Assembly: GCA_037954235.1 (NCBI GenBank)
Contig: JBBMOA010000040.1
Location: forward strand, 62,001 to 126,000
Length of the DNA stretch: 64,000 nucleotides
From: Aulostomus chinensis
Taxonomy: Eukaryota; Chordata; Actinopteri; Syngnathiformes; Aulostomidae
Direction of reading: 5' to 3'
Numbering within the stretch: the first letter of the stretch is position 1; each line of letters begins with the position of its first letter. The translations under genes and the position numbers were made by a program. Below the pieces are notes generated by a model. The model had not been told where the DNA came from. It was given only the letters and a program-made list of their open reading frames with translations, and ran no database searches. Below, piece after piece: positions 48,301-58,134 of the stretch.

Positions 48301-51052
48301 GACTGAAAACTCTCTTTAAACAAAAGTTATGGCTGTTTTGTATCACAGGTCACAAATAGTGTTTTCTCAGCGAGAGAAGGCCAAAATTAACAATTCATGC
48401 ATAACTCCTGTATTTTGAGGCAAACTGAGTGAAATCCACCTCTAACTTAAAGTTTATGCATCTTTCTATGCTTTCAGGTTGAAACTTGCTTGAAAACTAA
48501 CTTTGAACAAAAGTTATGGCTGTTTTGTATCACAGGTCACAAATAGTGTTTCCTCAGCGAGAGAAGGCCAAAATGAAAACTTCATGCAGAACTCCTGTAT
48601 TTTGAGGAAAACTGCCTGAAATCCACCTCTAACTTCTCTTTTCTGCATCTTTCTATGCTTTCAGGTTGAAACTTGACTGAAAACTCACTTTGAACAAAAG
48701 TTATGTCTGTTTTGTATCACAGGTCACAAATAACGTTTTCTAAGCGAGAGAAGGCCAAAATGAACACTTCATGCATAACTCCTGTATTTTGAGGAAAACT
48801 GCCTGAAATCCACCTGTAACTTCAAGTTTATGCATCTTTCTATGCTTTCAGGTTGAAACTTGACTTAAAACTCACTTTAAACAAAAGTTATGGCTGTTTT
48901 GTATCACAGGTCACAAATAGTGTTTTCTCAGCGAGAGAAGCCCAAAATGAACACTTCATGTATAACTCTTGTATTTTGAGGAAAACTGCTTGAACTCCAC
49001 CTCTAACTTCAACTTTATGCATCTTTCTATGCTTTCAGGTTGAAACTTGACGGAAAACTCACTTTGAACAAAAGTTATGGCTGTTTTGTATCATAGGTCA
49101 CAAATAGCGTTTTCTCAGCGAGAGAAGGCCAAAATGAACACTTCATGAATAACTCTTGTATTTTGAGGAAAACTTCCTGAAATCCACCTGTAACTTCAAG
49201 TTTATGCATCTTTCTATGCTTTCAGGTTGAAACTTGATTGAAAACTCACTTTGAATAAAAGTTATGGCTTTTTTGTATCACAGGTCACAAATAGTGTTTT
49301 CTCAGCGAGAGAAGGCCAAAATGAACACTTCATGCATAACTCCTTTATTTTGAGGAAAACTGCCTGAAATCAACCTCTAACTTCTCTTTTTTGCATCTTT
49401 CTATGCTTTCAGGTTGAAACTTGACTGAAAACTCACTTTGAACAAAAGTTATGGCTGTTTTGTATCACAGGTCACAAATATTTTTTTTTCAGCGAGAGTA
49501 GCCCAAAATGAGCACTTCATGCATAACTCCTGTATTTTGAGGAAAACTGCCTGAAATCCACCTCTAACTTCAAGTTCATGCATCTTTCTATGCTTTCAGG
49601 TTGAAACTTGACTGAAAATTCACTTTGAACAAAAGTTATGGCTGTTTTGTGTCACAGGTCACAAATAGTGTTTTCTCAGCGAGAGAAGGCCAAAATGAAC
49701 ACTTCATGCATAACTCCTGTATTTTGAGGAAAACTGCTTGAACTCCACCTCTAACTTCAAGTTTATGCATCTTTCTATGCTTTCAGGTTAAAACTTGTCT
49801 GAAAACTGACTTTGAACAAAAGTTATGGCTTTTTTGTATCACAGGTCACAAATAGTGTTTTCTCAGCGAGAGAAGGCCAAAATGAACACTTCATGCATAA
49901 CTCCTGTATTTTGAGGAAAACTGCCTGAAATCCACCTCTAACTTCAAGTATGTACATCTTTCTATGCTTTCAGGTTGAAACTTGACTGAAAACTCACTTC
50001 AAACAAAATTTATGGCTTTTTTGTATCACAGGTCACAAATAACGTTTTCTCAGCGAGAGAAGGCCAAAATGAACACTTCATGCATAACTCCTGTATTTTG
50101 AGGAAACTGAGTGAAATCCACCTCTAACTTGAAGTCTATGCATCTTTCTATGCTTTCAGGTTGAAACTTGATTGAAAACTCACTTTGAAAAAAAGTTATG
50201 ATAGTTTTGTATCATAGGTCACAAATAGTGTTTTCTCAGCGAGACAAGGTCAAAATGAACACTTCATGCATAACTCCTGTATTTTCAGGAAAACTGAGTG
50301 AAATCCACCTCTAACTTAAAGTCTATGCATCTTTCTATGCTTTCAGGTTGAAACTTGACTGAAAACTCACTTTGAAGAAAAGTTATGGCTGTTTTGTGTC
50401 ACAGGTCACAAATAGCGTTTTCTCAGCGAGAGAAGGCAAAAGTGAACACTTCATGCATAACTCCTGTATTTTGATGAAAACTCACTGAAATCAAGCTGTA
50501 ACTTCAAGTTTATGCATCTTTCTATGCTTTCAGGTTGAAACTTGACTGAAAACTCACTTTGAAGAAAAGTTATGGCATTTTTGTATCACAGGTCACAAAT
50601 AGTGTTTTCTCAGCGAGAGAAGGCCAAAATGAACACTTCATGCATAACTCCAGTATTTTGAGGAAAACTGTGTGAAATCCACCTGTTACTTCTCTTTTAT
50701 GCATCTTTCTATGCTTTCAGGTTGAAACTTGACTGAAAACTCATTTTGAACAAAAGTTATGGCTGTTTTGTGTCGCAGGTCACAAATAGTGTTTTCTCAG
50801 CGAAAGAAGGCCAAAATGAACACTTCATGCATAACTCCTGTATTTTGAGGAAAACTCACTTAAATCAAGCTGTAACTTCAAGTTTATGCATCTTTCTATG
50901 CTTTCAGGTTGAAACTTGACTGAAAACTCACTTTGAACAAAAGTTATGGCTGTTTTTTGTCGCAGGTCACAAATAGCATTTTCTCAGCGAGAGAAGGCCA
51001 AAATGAACACTTCATGCAGAACTCCTGTATTTTGATGAAAACTCACTGAAAT
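42393..51052 (+). repeat. 187-bp satellite between the two retrotransposons
   Basis: About 46 head-to-tail monomers, mostly of the diverged GCATAACTCC type. Visible HORs: a 935-bp pentamer marked by GTATAAAAGATCAAAAATAG at 43090, 43651 and 44025; a 1870-bp decamer relating GGCTATTTTGTATGACAGG at about 46274 and 48144; and a 935-bp unit marked by GTGTTTCCTCAGCG at 47611 and 48546. A chimeric monomer with the tail of diverged unit B' lies at 45437-45479. Core-like monomers (ATCAAGCTG, GATGAAAACTCACTG) reappear from about 50470 up to the BEL element. No gene is seen. Confidence 0.9.
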
Positions 51053-51057
51053 ACACC
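51053..51057. repeat. Target-site duplication of the BEL/Pao element, left
   Basis: ACACC here, against CCACC at 58130-58134. The ordinary satellite reads GAAATCCACCTGTAAC, so the original site was CCACC and the left copy has since taken one substitution. Five base pairs is a typical BEL/Pao target duplication. Confidence 0.8.
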
Positions 51058-51572
51058 TGTTAAGGTCTCAGTAGACTATTGAAATTTTGTTGTTTAGAGC
51101 CCCCTTGTGGGTGTTATTAGTTTTTAAAGTTAATGCTACATCTTTTCCGGTTTAGACAGGAAGTTGTCAGAAGCAGCAAATGAAGGACATGTGCAGCTAG
51201 CGTAACAGTGTTAGCTCCTTTCATCTGTCCGCATCCTTTCATAGCCATTGTTTAGACGCAATATCTGTAAGTATTATTTTTTATAAGGTTTATATTAATG
51301 CTTAGAGAGTGGTATTTGCGAGATTATTCTGTAATTTATGTTATTTGGAAACGCTTTAAGTGACATGAAGGCTGATAGAGAAAATGCTTTGTACTCATCC
51401 TGTTGCTTACATTTGTATTGGACACATGTATAATATCCGTATTTGTAATATTTGTGTTACAGTTTCACACTGATGTTCAGTAAACTGCCAAAACAAGTTC
51501 CGACTTCTACTGGTGTTATTGGACTCTGTGTTTATCTGACTGGGTAACCTAACTGGTGGTGAGACCAGTACA
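51058..51572 (+). repeat. 5' LTR of BEL/Pao element
   Basis: 515 bp, TG...CA ends. Compared by eye with the 3' LTR it differs at six substitutions and one 1-bp indel (a T run in TATTTTTTATAAGG), about 1.2-1.4 percent. It contains a TATAAG motif at 51282-51287 as a possible core promoter. Confidence 0.93.
51282..51287 (+). promoter_or_regulatory. TATA-like motif in the 5' LTR
   Basis: TATAAG in an AT-rich stretch (TTTTTTATAAGGTTTATAT). Position and strand would suit LTR-driven transcription of the element, but other AT-rich motifs are nearby, for example TATAATATCC near 51430. No start site can be proven from sequence. Confidence 0.3.
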
Positions 51573-51716
51573 GTGAAAAGACAGCCACACGATAGGCTGT
51601 GAAGAAAGGAGAGCCGTGAGGATTCTTCGCCCAACACATGGTTAGCAAGCATACTGCCTCTGCTGTCTCAATCCCACTACTCAAGCTAAGTATTTGCTTC
51701 GATATACAACACCATC
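51573..51716 (+). other. BEL/Pao leader between 5' LTR and gag-pol
   Basis: 144-nt untranslated leader. It contains a perfect inverted repeat, ACAGCC (51581-51586) and GGCTGT (51595-51600), able to form a 6-bp stem with an 8-nt loop directly after the LTR, where packaging or primer-binding structures usually sit. No TGG-starting primer-binding site complementary to a tRNA 3' end is evident at the LTR edge. Confidence 0.6.
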
Positions 51717-54700
51717 ATGTCTTCGCGTGAGGAAGCATCTCCGCATGGAGATAATCATTCTATGTCATCTAAATGGAGAAAATCAAAAGGCTCTTCAATC
51801 TCCAGTTCCAACATGATGGTCGTTCAAGCAAGGGCTAGAGCAGAAGCAGCAAAAGCCAGAGCTGCCTTCGCAGATAGAGAAATAGAGTTAAAGGTTGAAA
51901 CAGCTCGCATTAAAGCCACCTTAGAAGCTATGCAAGACCAAAAGGAAGCCGATGCTGCCTTAGCTAAAGCGGAGATTCTGGAAGCAGGCTTGCTCGAGAT
52001 AGGCTTGATGGAAGCAGAAAGAGTTTCTACACCAGTTCCTCTCAAGCAACGACTTCAGCGCACAGCTAACTACGTGTACGATCAAACTAGGGTCAAATCC
52101 ATTCTTCAGCCAGCTGGATCAGATGACAAAGAGTCAGGTTTCCTTCCGCTTCCAGCCGCTGGTCGAGCACCATTCCAAGCTGGTGCTGTTCAACATAGTC
52201 AACAGTCCAAGGTTCAAGGTGAATTTCTCCCTCAGCGACTAACCACTCCACAACAGCAGGGGTGCGACAGCCAGTATTCAGGACACAGCTCTCAGCCTGT
52301 GGTTCCTCAGCCTGGTCCCCAGCCGCAGCCTGGAGACAGACCACAGGAGCGATATAGGCGACAGCCTGACACCTACCAACCCTACTACAACCCCTTTGTG
52401 CCAGCTAGTCCAAGCACCCAAACCACCACTCTTGACCTTGTCAAATGTATGACCCGTTCCCAGCTGGTAACTACAGGGTTAACGGCCTTCGATGATAAGC
52501 CAGAAAACTATTGGGCCTGGAAATCATCCTTCCAGGGTGCCATTGCCAAACTAGACCTCTCATCAAGAGAAGAGCTCGACATACTCATCAAGTGGCTTGG
52601 GAAACAATCGTCCGAGCATGCGCGCAGGATAAAGGCTGTCAATATGAGAGACCCGTTTAGAGGCTTAGTAATGATTTGGGAAAGACTGGAAGAAACGTAC
52701 GGCTCACCTGAGGCAATTGAAAGTGCTCTCTTCTCTAGGCTGGAAACCTTTCCTAAGGTCTCGTACAAAGACCCACATAAACTCCAAGAATTAGCAGATC
52801 TATTGATGGAAGTTGAAGCTGCGAAGGGGGATGGCATCCTGACTGGGCTTTCATACCTAGATACTTCCAGAGGCGTCTGCCCAATCGTGGAGAAGCTCCC
52901 ATTTGGCATACAGGAAAAGTGGAAGTCAGTGGGTTCTACATACAAGTCGCGAAACAAGGTTCCTTTTCCATCTTTTAGTGTGTTTGTGGACTTCATCTGG
53001 ACTGAAGCTAGAACACAAACAGACCCCAGCTTTAACACCACGTCCTTCCAATCCGCAAAAAGAGACAAGCCAGACAAGTCTGTTCGGACGCCCATCACAG
53101 TCCACAAGACCCAAGTTTCACCTCCAGAGAAAAAAGGAGATCAGAAAAGAGAGATGAATCTTGCCAAACATTGTCCAATTCATGATAAGCCCCATACACT
53201 GCGGAAGCGCCGCACCTTCAGAGAGAAGAGTTACGAAGATCGCAAACAGTTTCTGAAAGAGCGTTCTATATGTTTTAGATGCTGCTCATCCACAAGTCAC
53301 TTTGCCAAGGATTGCCAAGTGGAAATACAGTGCAAGGAATGTGAAAGTACTCAGCACATTTCAGCACTTCATCCAGGCCCAGTACCTTCGAGGTCAAGGT
53401 CAGATCCTACTGTTTCAGAGAACGGTGGGGAGTCTGACAAAGGTGATGACGAGGAGGTGACCTCTAAGTGCACTGAAGTGTGTGGAGACGGAGTGAGCGA
53501 GAGAGCATGCTCAAAGATATGCCTCGTCAACGTGTTTCCCAAGGGACATCATGAAAGGTCGAAACGTATGTATGCCATTCTAGACGACCAGAGCAATCGT
53601 TCCTTGGTAAGGTCCGAATTCTTTAAGCTCTTTGACATTACAGGAGACAAACAACCTTACACGCTGAAGACGTGCGCAGGACGCAAGCAAACAGCCGGCA
53701 GAAGGGCCTGTGGGTTCATGGTTGAGTCAGTGGATGAGAAGATTAGTCTACCACTTCCAACACTTCTGGAATGTAACCAGGTCCCAAAAAAACGTTCTGA
53801 GATCCCCACTTCAAACGCAGCTCTTCACCACAGCCACCTGAAACGTATCGCCGGAGAAATTCCTCCCCTCGATCCAGAAGCCGACATCCTCCTGCTATTG
53901 GGAAGAGACATTTTACGAGTGCATAAGGTGAGGGAGCAAATTAATGGTCCACATGATGCCCCCTTTGCTCAAAGACTGGACTTAGGGTGGGTCATCATCG
54001 GTGACGTGTGCCTTAGAGGTGCACACAGACCATCTCAAGTGAAAGCCTTCAAGACCTGCATCCTGGAAAATGGTCGTCCCACTTACCTCGAGCCATGCAC
54101 TAGTAAGGTCCACATAAAGGAGAATTTCATCTGCCGGCCCCTCAGCACAAACCTTACTACATGTCACTCACTGATAGACACCAGTGAGAGTCTGGGCCAG
54201 TCAGTCTTCCACCACTCAGCCAAGGACCACCAACTTGCGCCATCGATGGAGGATTTGAGTTTCCTTCAGTTGATGGAGGATGAGTGCTATCAGGACAGCT
54301 CTAAAAGCTGGGTTGCACCTCTGCCTTTCCGTTCTCCAAGGCGACGGCTACCCAACAACAGAGACTATGCCTACCAGCGCCTCTCTTCACTTCGCCGGAC
54401 TCTAGAAAAACGGCCAAAGATGAGGGCACAGTACCTAGAGTTTATGGAGAAGCTGCTCATCAACCAGCATGCTGAAGTCGCTCCACCGCTTCCTGAAGGC
54501 CAAGAGTGCTGGTTCCTCCCATCATTTGGGGTCTATCATCCCAGGAAACCGGAGCAGATTCGCGTGGTCTTTGATTCAAGCGCTCCTTTCGAAGGGATAT
54601 CTCTGAATGACGTGCTGCTTACTGGACCTGATCTCAACAACAGCCGACTGGGGGTACTGTTGAGGTTCCGGAAGGAACTTGTGGCTGTTACCGCAGACAT

Positions 54701-57632
54701 TCAGCACATGTTTCATTGTTTCGTGGTACGGGAGGACCATAGGGATTATCTCCGCTTCTTGTGGTACCGTGACAACAATCCAAACAATGACATTATAGAT
54801 TACCGCATGCGTGTGCACGTTTTCGGCAACAGCCCATCCCCCGCAGTTGCGATCTACGGCCTCAGAAGAGCAGCCAAGCAAGGAGAGGCAGAGTTTGGCA
54901 GCGATGCCAGACAGTACGTAGAGCGAGACTTCTACGTTGATGACGGACTGAAGTCCTTCTCTACAGAAGCAGAAGCCATCTGTGTCATCAAGCGAGCTCA
55001 GCAAATGCTTGCAGCATCTAACGTTCCGCTACACAAGATAGCTTCCAACAGACCTGCAGTCATCACGGCTTTTCCTCCTGAAGACCGTGCAAAAGAAATC
55101 CAAGACTTAAACCTGTTCTCTGATGATCTACCTCTGCAGCGAAGTCTTGGAGTATCTTGGAACATCGCCACAGACACATTCACTTTTCAGATCTCGGACA
55201 ACGAGAAGCCATACACGCGAAGAGGAGTTTTGTCGACGGTCAACCGCCTGTACGATCCTCTCGGCTTTCTGGCACCCGTCACTATACGAGGCAGACTTCT
55301 ACTCCGCGACCTCTCTAAGCAAGCTGAGGACTGGGACACACCGCTTCCGGATGACATGAAAGGGGAATGGACGGCGTGGAAAACCTCCCTTCAAGATCTT
55401 CAAGCACTCCGGATACCACGGGCTTACTCATCATTCTCGTTCTCTGATGCTCGAGATAAAGAGCTATTTGTCTTCTCAGATGCTTCTGTTCAGGCCATTT
55501 CAGCAGTGGCTTATTTGAAACTAACTAGGGAGGATGGCAAAAGCGAAGTCAGTTTCGTCTTTGGGAAGGCTAAATTGGCACCTCAACCAGAGATTACAGT
55601 TCCTAGGTTGGAGTTATGCGCAGCAGTTCTTGCAGTTGAAGTTGCAGAGCTGGTGGTTGAAGAAATGGCCCTGAGGTTCGACCACACCACTTATTATACT
55701 GACAGCAAAGTGGTGCTGGGATATATTCACAACCAAGCAAGGCGGTTCTACGTCTATGTGAATAACCGAGTCCAGCGGATCCGACAGTCTTCTTCTCCAG
55801 AACAGTGGCGATACGTTCCCACAGAACATAACCCAGCCGACCATGGGTCCAGGTCAGTCGCTGCTGTCTCCCTTAGTGCCATGACTTGGTTGTCTGGACC
55901 AGCCTTTCTCCAGAACTCATCTCTGCACTTCTCTGAATCTGAAGAAACTTTTGACCTCATCAACTCTGACGCTGATGCCGAAGTTCGTCCACTGATCACA
56001 GCTAGCGCCACAGAAGTTTCAAAGGGTTTAATGAATAATAGGAAGTTTGAGCGTTTCTCTGCATGGAGCACACTCATGACAGCAATTGCCCGTCTGATAC
56101 ACATAGCTCTTTCCTTTGCTCAGTCTGCACCAGACAACACCTGCCATGGATGGCACATCTGTCGTGCAGGCCCTACTGAAGAAGAGCTTAAGAAAGCGAA
56201 GATCCTCGTGATCAAAAGTGTGCAGCATGAGTGTTTCCGGAAAGAACTGGACTGCATTGCAAGGGGACTGAATCTTCCATCTCAAAGCAGCTTAAGAAAG
56301 CTACGTCCCATCATTGACAGTAGTGGATTGCTGAGAGTGGGAGGCCGCATATCCCAGTCTGACTTTAGAATGGATGAAACCAACCCCATCATTATTCCTG
56401 GTCAACATCACGTGGCGACCCTGCTTGTGCGTCAACACCATGATGCTGTGAAGCATCAGGGTAGACATTTTACAGAGGGCGCCATCCGTGCTGCTGGATT
56501 CTGGATTGTTGGAGCAAAAGGGTGCATCAGAAGTATCCTCTTCAAATGTGTCACATGCAGAAAGCTTTGCAGTAAAACAGAACACCAACAGATGGCTGAT
56601 CTGCCAGCGGAGCGTCTTCAAGCAGCACCACCCTTTACCTACGTAGGGGTGGACATCTTCGGGCCATGGGGAGTAGTCTCACGCCGCACCAGAGGTGGAC
56701 ACGCCAACAGCAAACGGTGGGCTGCATTGTTCTGCTGCATGTGTACAAGGGCTGTGCACATAGAGGTCATTGAGAGCATGACTGCTAGCAGCTTCATAAA
56801 CGCCCTGAGAAGATTCTTCGCAATCCGAGGTCCTGCGAAGCAGATCCACTCTGACCGTGGCACTAATTTCATTGGTGCTTGCCATGAGCTGAACATGGAT
56901 GCCTCAAGTTGCAGTTCGGACATTGTGGGGAAGTATCTTCAGAAGCAGCAGTGCAAATGGGTTTTCAACCCGCCCCATTCATCCCATATGGGCGGCGTAT
57001 GGGAGCGGATGATCGGGATCGCCCGTCGCATCCTCGACTGGATGCTTCTCCAAAGTGGACAATCTCGCCTTACGCATGAGGTGCTGACAACATTCATGGC
57101 TGAGGTCACAGCCGTGATCAGTTCAAGGCCCCTCATTCCTGTGTCTTCGGACCCAGAAGCACCACTTATCTTGACTCCAGCTGTGCTGCTGACGCAAAAA
57201 AACGGCGTCCCTCCACCTCCGCCAGGAGACTTTGGGACAGTGAATCTCTTCAAATTGGAATGGAAACGTGTTCAGAACCTGGCAGAGACCTTTTGGAACA
57301 GGTGGCGTCGGGAATATTTGAACACACTACAGTGCAGACGCAAGTGGCAAGATAAAAGTCCCAATCTCAAGGAGGGAGATGTGGTCTTGATGAAGGATAA
57401 CCAGGCCAAAAGGAACGAGTGGCCAATGGCCATCATCGAGAAAGTTTCACCAAGCCAAGATGGAAGAGTAAGGAAAGTGGACATTAGACTCTTCAAAGAC
57501 GGAGCCCAAAAGGTCTTTTCTCGACCTGTTACAGAAGTGGTCCTTCTTCTGTCTCCTGAGACCGCTTTGAGAAGGGTAAAGTTTGTGGGGTCGTTAAAAG
57601 ACCCCAGGTGGGGAGTGTTAAGGTCTCAGTAG
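51717..57632 (+). CDS. BEL/Pao gag-pol polyprotein, intact 1971 aa
   Basis: Encodes the capsid and replication enzymes of the element in one frame. The ATG has A at -3 (ACCATCATG). Order: Ala/Glu/Lys-rich probable coiled coil (about 35-105); Pro/Gln-rich linker; gag core of the DUF1759 type (about 262-400, starting PENYWAWKSSF); zinc knuckle C519, C522, H528, C533 and a second at C539, C542, H547, H552; aspartic protease of the DUF1758 type with LDDQS at 622-626; reverse transcriptase with VVFDSS (about 950), D994 in VTADIQHMF and YVDD at 1073-1076; YDPLGFLAP at 1179; RNase H acids D1255, E1299, D1329, D1375; integrase zinc finger H1575, H1580, C1611, C1614; catalytic triad D1646, D1713, E1763; then a C-terminal domain with GDVVLMKD (about 1888). 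All key residues are present and there is no stop or frameshift. The TAG stop lies 17 nt inside the 3' LTR. Confidence 0.95.
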   Translation: MSSREEASPHGDNHSMSSKWRKSKGSSISSSNMMVVQARARAEAAKARAAFADREIELKVETARIKATLEAMQDQKEADAALAKAEILEAGLLEIGLMEAERVSTPVPLKQRLQRTANYVYDQTRVKSILQPAGSDDKESGFLPLPAAGRAPFQAGAVQHSQQSKVQGEFLPQRLTTPQQQGCDSQYSGHSSQPVVPQPGPQPQPGDRPQERYRRQPDTYQPYYNPFVPASPSTQTTTLDLVKCMTRSQLVTTGLTAFDDKPENYWAWKSSFQGAIAKLDLSSREELDILIKWLGKQSSEHARRIKAVNMRDPFRGLVMIWERLEETYGSPEAIESALFSRLETFPKVSYKDPHKLQELADLLMEVEAAKGDGILTGLSYLDTSRGVCPIVEKLPFGIQEKWKSVGSTYKSRNKVPFPSFSVFVDFIWTEARTQTDPSFNTTSFQSAKRDKPDKSVRTPITVHKTQVSPPEKKGDQKREMNLAKHCPIHDKPHTLRKRRTFREKSYEDRKQFLKERSICFRCCSSTSHFAKDCQVEIQCKECESTQHISALHPGPVPSRSRSDPTVSENGGESDKGDDEEVTSKCTEVCGDGVSERACSKICLVNVFPKGHHERSKRMYAILDDQSNRSLVRSEFFKLFDITGDKQPYTLKTCAGRKQTAGRRACGFMVESVDEKISLPLPTLLECNQVPKKRSEIPTSNAALHHSHLKRIAGEIPPLDPEADILLLLGRDILRVHKVREQINGPHDAPFAQRLDLGWVIIGDVCLRGAHRPSQVKAFKTCILENGRPTYLEPCTSKVHIKENFICRPLSTNLTTCHSLIDTSESLGQSVFHHSAKDHQLAPSMEDLSFLQLMEDECYQDSSKSWVAPLPFRSPRRRLPNNRDYAYQRLSSLRRTLEKRPKMRAQYLEFMEKLLINQHAEVAPPLPEGQECWFLPSFGVYHPRKPEQIRVVFDSSAPFEGISLNDVLLTGPDLNNSRLGVLLRFRKELVAVTADIQHMFHCFVVREDHRDYLRFLWYRDNNPNNDIIDYRMRVHVFGNSPSPAVAIYGLRRAAKQGEAEFGSDARQYVERDFYVDDGLKSFSTEAEAICVIKRAQQMLAASNVPLHKIASNRPAVITAFPPEDRAKEIQDLNLFSDDLPLQRSLGVSWNIATDTFTFQISDNEKPYTRRGVLSTVNRLYDPLGFLAPVTIRGRLLLRDLSKQAEDWDTPLPDDMKGEWTAWKTSLQDLQALRIPRAYSSFSFSDARDKELFVFSDASVQAISAVAYLKLTREDGKSEVSFVFGKAKLAPQPEITVPRLELCAAVLAVEVAELVVEEMALRFDHTTYYTDSKVVLGYIHNQARRFYVYVNNRVQRIRQSSSPEQWRYVPTEHNPADHGSRSVAAVSLSAMTWLSGPAFLQNSSLHFSESEETFDLINSDADAEVRPLITASATEVSKGLMNNRKFERFSAWSTLMTAIARLIHIALSFAQSAPDNTCHGWHICRAGPTEEELKKAKILVIKSVQHECFRKELDCIARGLNLPSQSSLRKLRPIIDSSGLLRVGGRISQSDFRMDETNPIIIPGQHHVATLLVRQHHDAVKHQGRHFTEGAIRAAGFWIVGAKGCIRSILFKCVTCRKLCSKTEHQQMADLPAERLQAAPPFTYVGVDIFGPWGVVSRRTRGGHANSKRWAALFCCMCTRAVHIEVIESMTASSFINALRRFFAIRGPAKQIHSDRGTNFIGACHELNMDASSCSSDIVGKYLQKQQCKWVFNPPHSSHMGGVWERMIGIARRILDWMLLQSGQSRLTHEVLTTFMAEVTAVISSRPLIPVSSDPEAPLILTPAVLLTQKNGVPPPPPGDFGTVNLFKLEWKRVQNLAETFWNRWRREYLNTLQCRRKWQDKSPNLKEGDVVLMKDNQAKRNEWPMAIIEKVSPSQDGRVRKVDIRLFKDGAQKVFSRPVTEVVLLLSPETALRRVKFVGSLKDPRWGVLRSQ
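57606..57615 (+). other. Candidate polypurine tract
   Basis: AGGTGGGGAG directly upstream of the 3' LTR, purine-rich apart from one T. It is in the expected place for the plus-strand primer and lies within the coding sequence (near the residues PRWGVL). Confidence 0.6.
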
Positions 57633-58129
57633 ACTATTGAAATTTTGTTGTTTAGAGCCCCCTTGTGGGTGTTATTAGTTTTTAAAGTTGATGCTACATC
57701 TTTTCCGGTTTAGACAGGAAGTTGTCAGAAGCAGCAAATGAAGGACATGTGCAGCTAGCGTAACAGTGTTAGCTCCTTTCATCTGTCCGCATCCTTTCAT
57801 AGCCATTGTTTAGACGCAATGTCTGTAAGTATTATTTTTATAAGGTTTATATTAATGCTTAGAGAGTGGTATTTGCGAGATTATTCTGTAATTTATGTTA
57901 TTTGGAAACTCTTTAAGTGACATGAAGGCTGATAGAGAAAATGCTTTATACTCATCCTGTTACTTACATTTGTATTGGACACATGTATAATATCCGTATT
58001 TGTAATATTTGTGTTACAGTTTCACACTGATGTTCAGTAAACGGCCAAAACAAGTTCCGACTTCTACTGGTGTTATTGGACTCTGTGTTTATCTGACTGG
58101 GTAACCTAACTGGTGGTGAGACCAGTACA
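57616..58129 (+). repeat. 3' LTR of BEL/Pao element
   Basis: 514 bp, starting TGTTAAGG and ending CCAGTACA. Near-identical to 51058-51572; visible differences include TTGATG for TTAATG, CAATGTC for CAATATC, AACTCT for AACGCT and AACGGCC for AACTGCC. Its first 17 nt encode the last residues and stop codon of the polyprotein. I see no AATAAA. Confidence 0.93.
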
Positions 58130-58134
58130 CCACC
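58130..58134. repeat. Target-site duplication of the BEL/Pao element, right
   Basis: CCACC, matching the satellite consensus at this point and followed by TGTAACTTCAAG in normal monomer phase. Confidence 0.8.

Larger units (their letters stand above)
51058..58129 (+). mobile_element. Complete BEL/Pao LTR retrotransposon
   Basis: A 7072-bp element consisting of a 515-bp 5' LTR, a 144-bp leader, one gag-pol reading frame and a 514-bp 3' LTR. LTRs begin TGTTAAGG and end CCAGTACA. Assignment to BEL/Pao rests on the pol order protease, reverse transcriptase (YVDD), RNase H, integrase, on the gag part with two zinc knuckles, and on the YDPLGFLAP block and C-terminal basic domain seen in Pao polyproteins. 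The frame runs to the 3' LTR, so there is no room for an envelope gene. I could not find a convincing tRNA primer-binding site next to the 5' LTR. The intact frame and similar LTRs suggest a recent insertion. Confidence 0.94.

Noticed and set aside
52508..53107. 199-codon minus-strand frame opposite the gag region, and other antisense frames up to 142 codons in the polyprotein
   Set aside because: Antisense shadows of a long GC-richer coding frame. They show no domain similarity I recognise.
57616..58129. Envelope gene of the BEL/Pao element
   Set aside because: The gag-pol frame runs into the 3' LTR and leaves no coding space.
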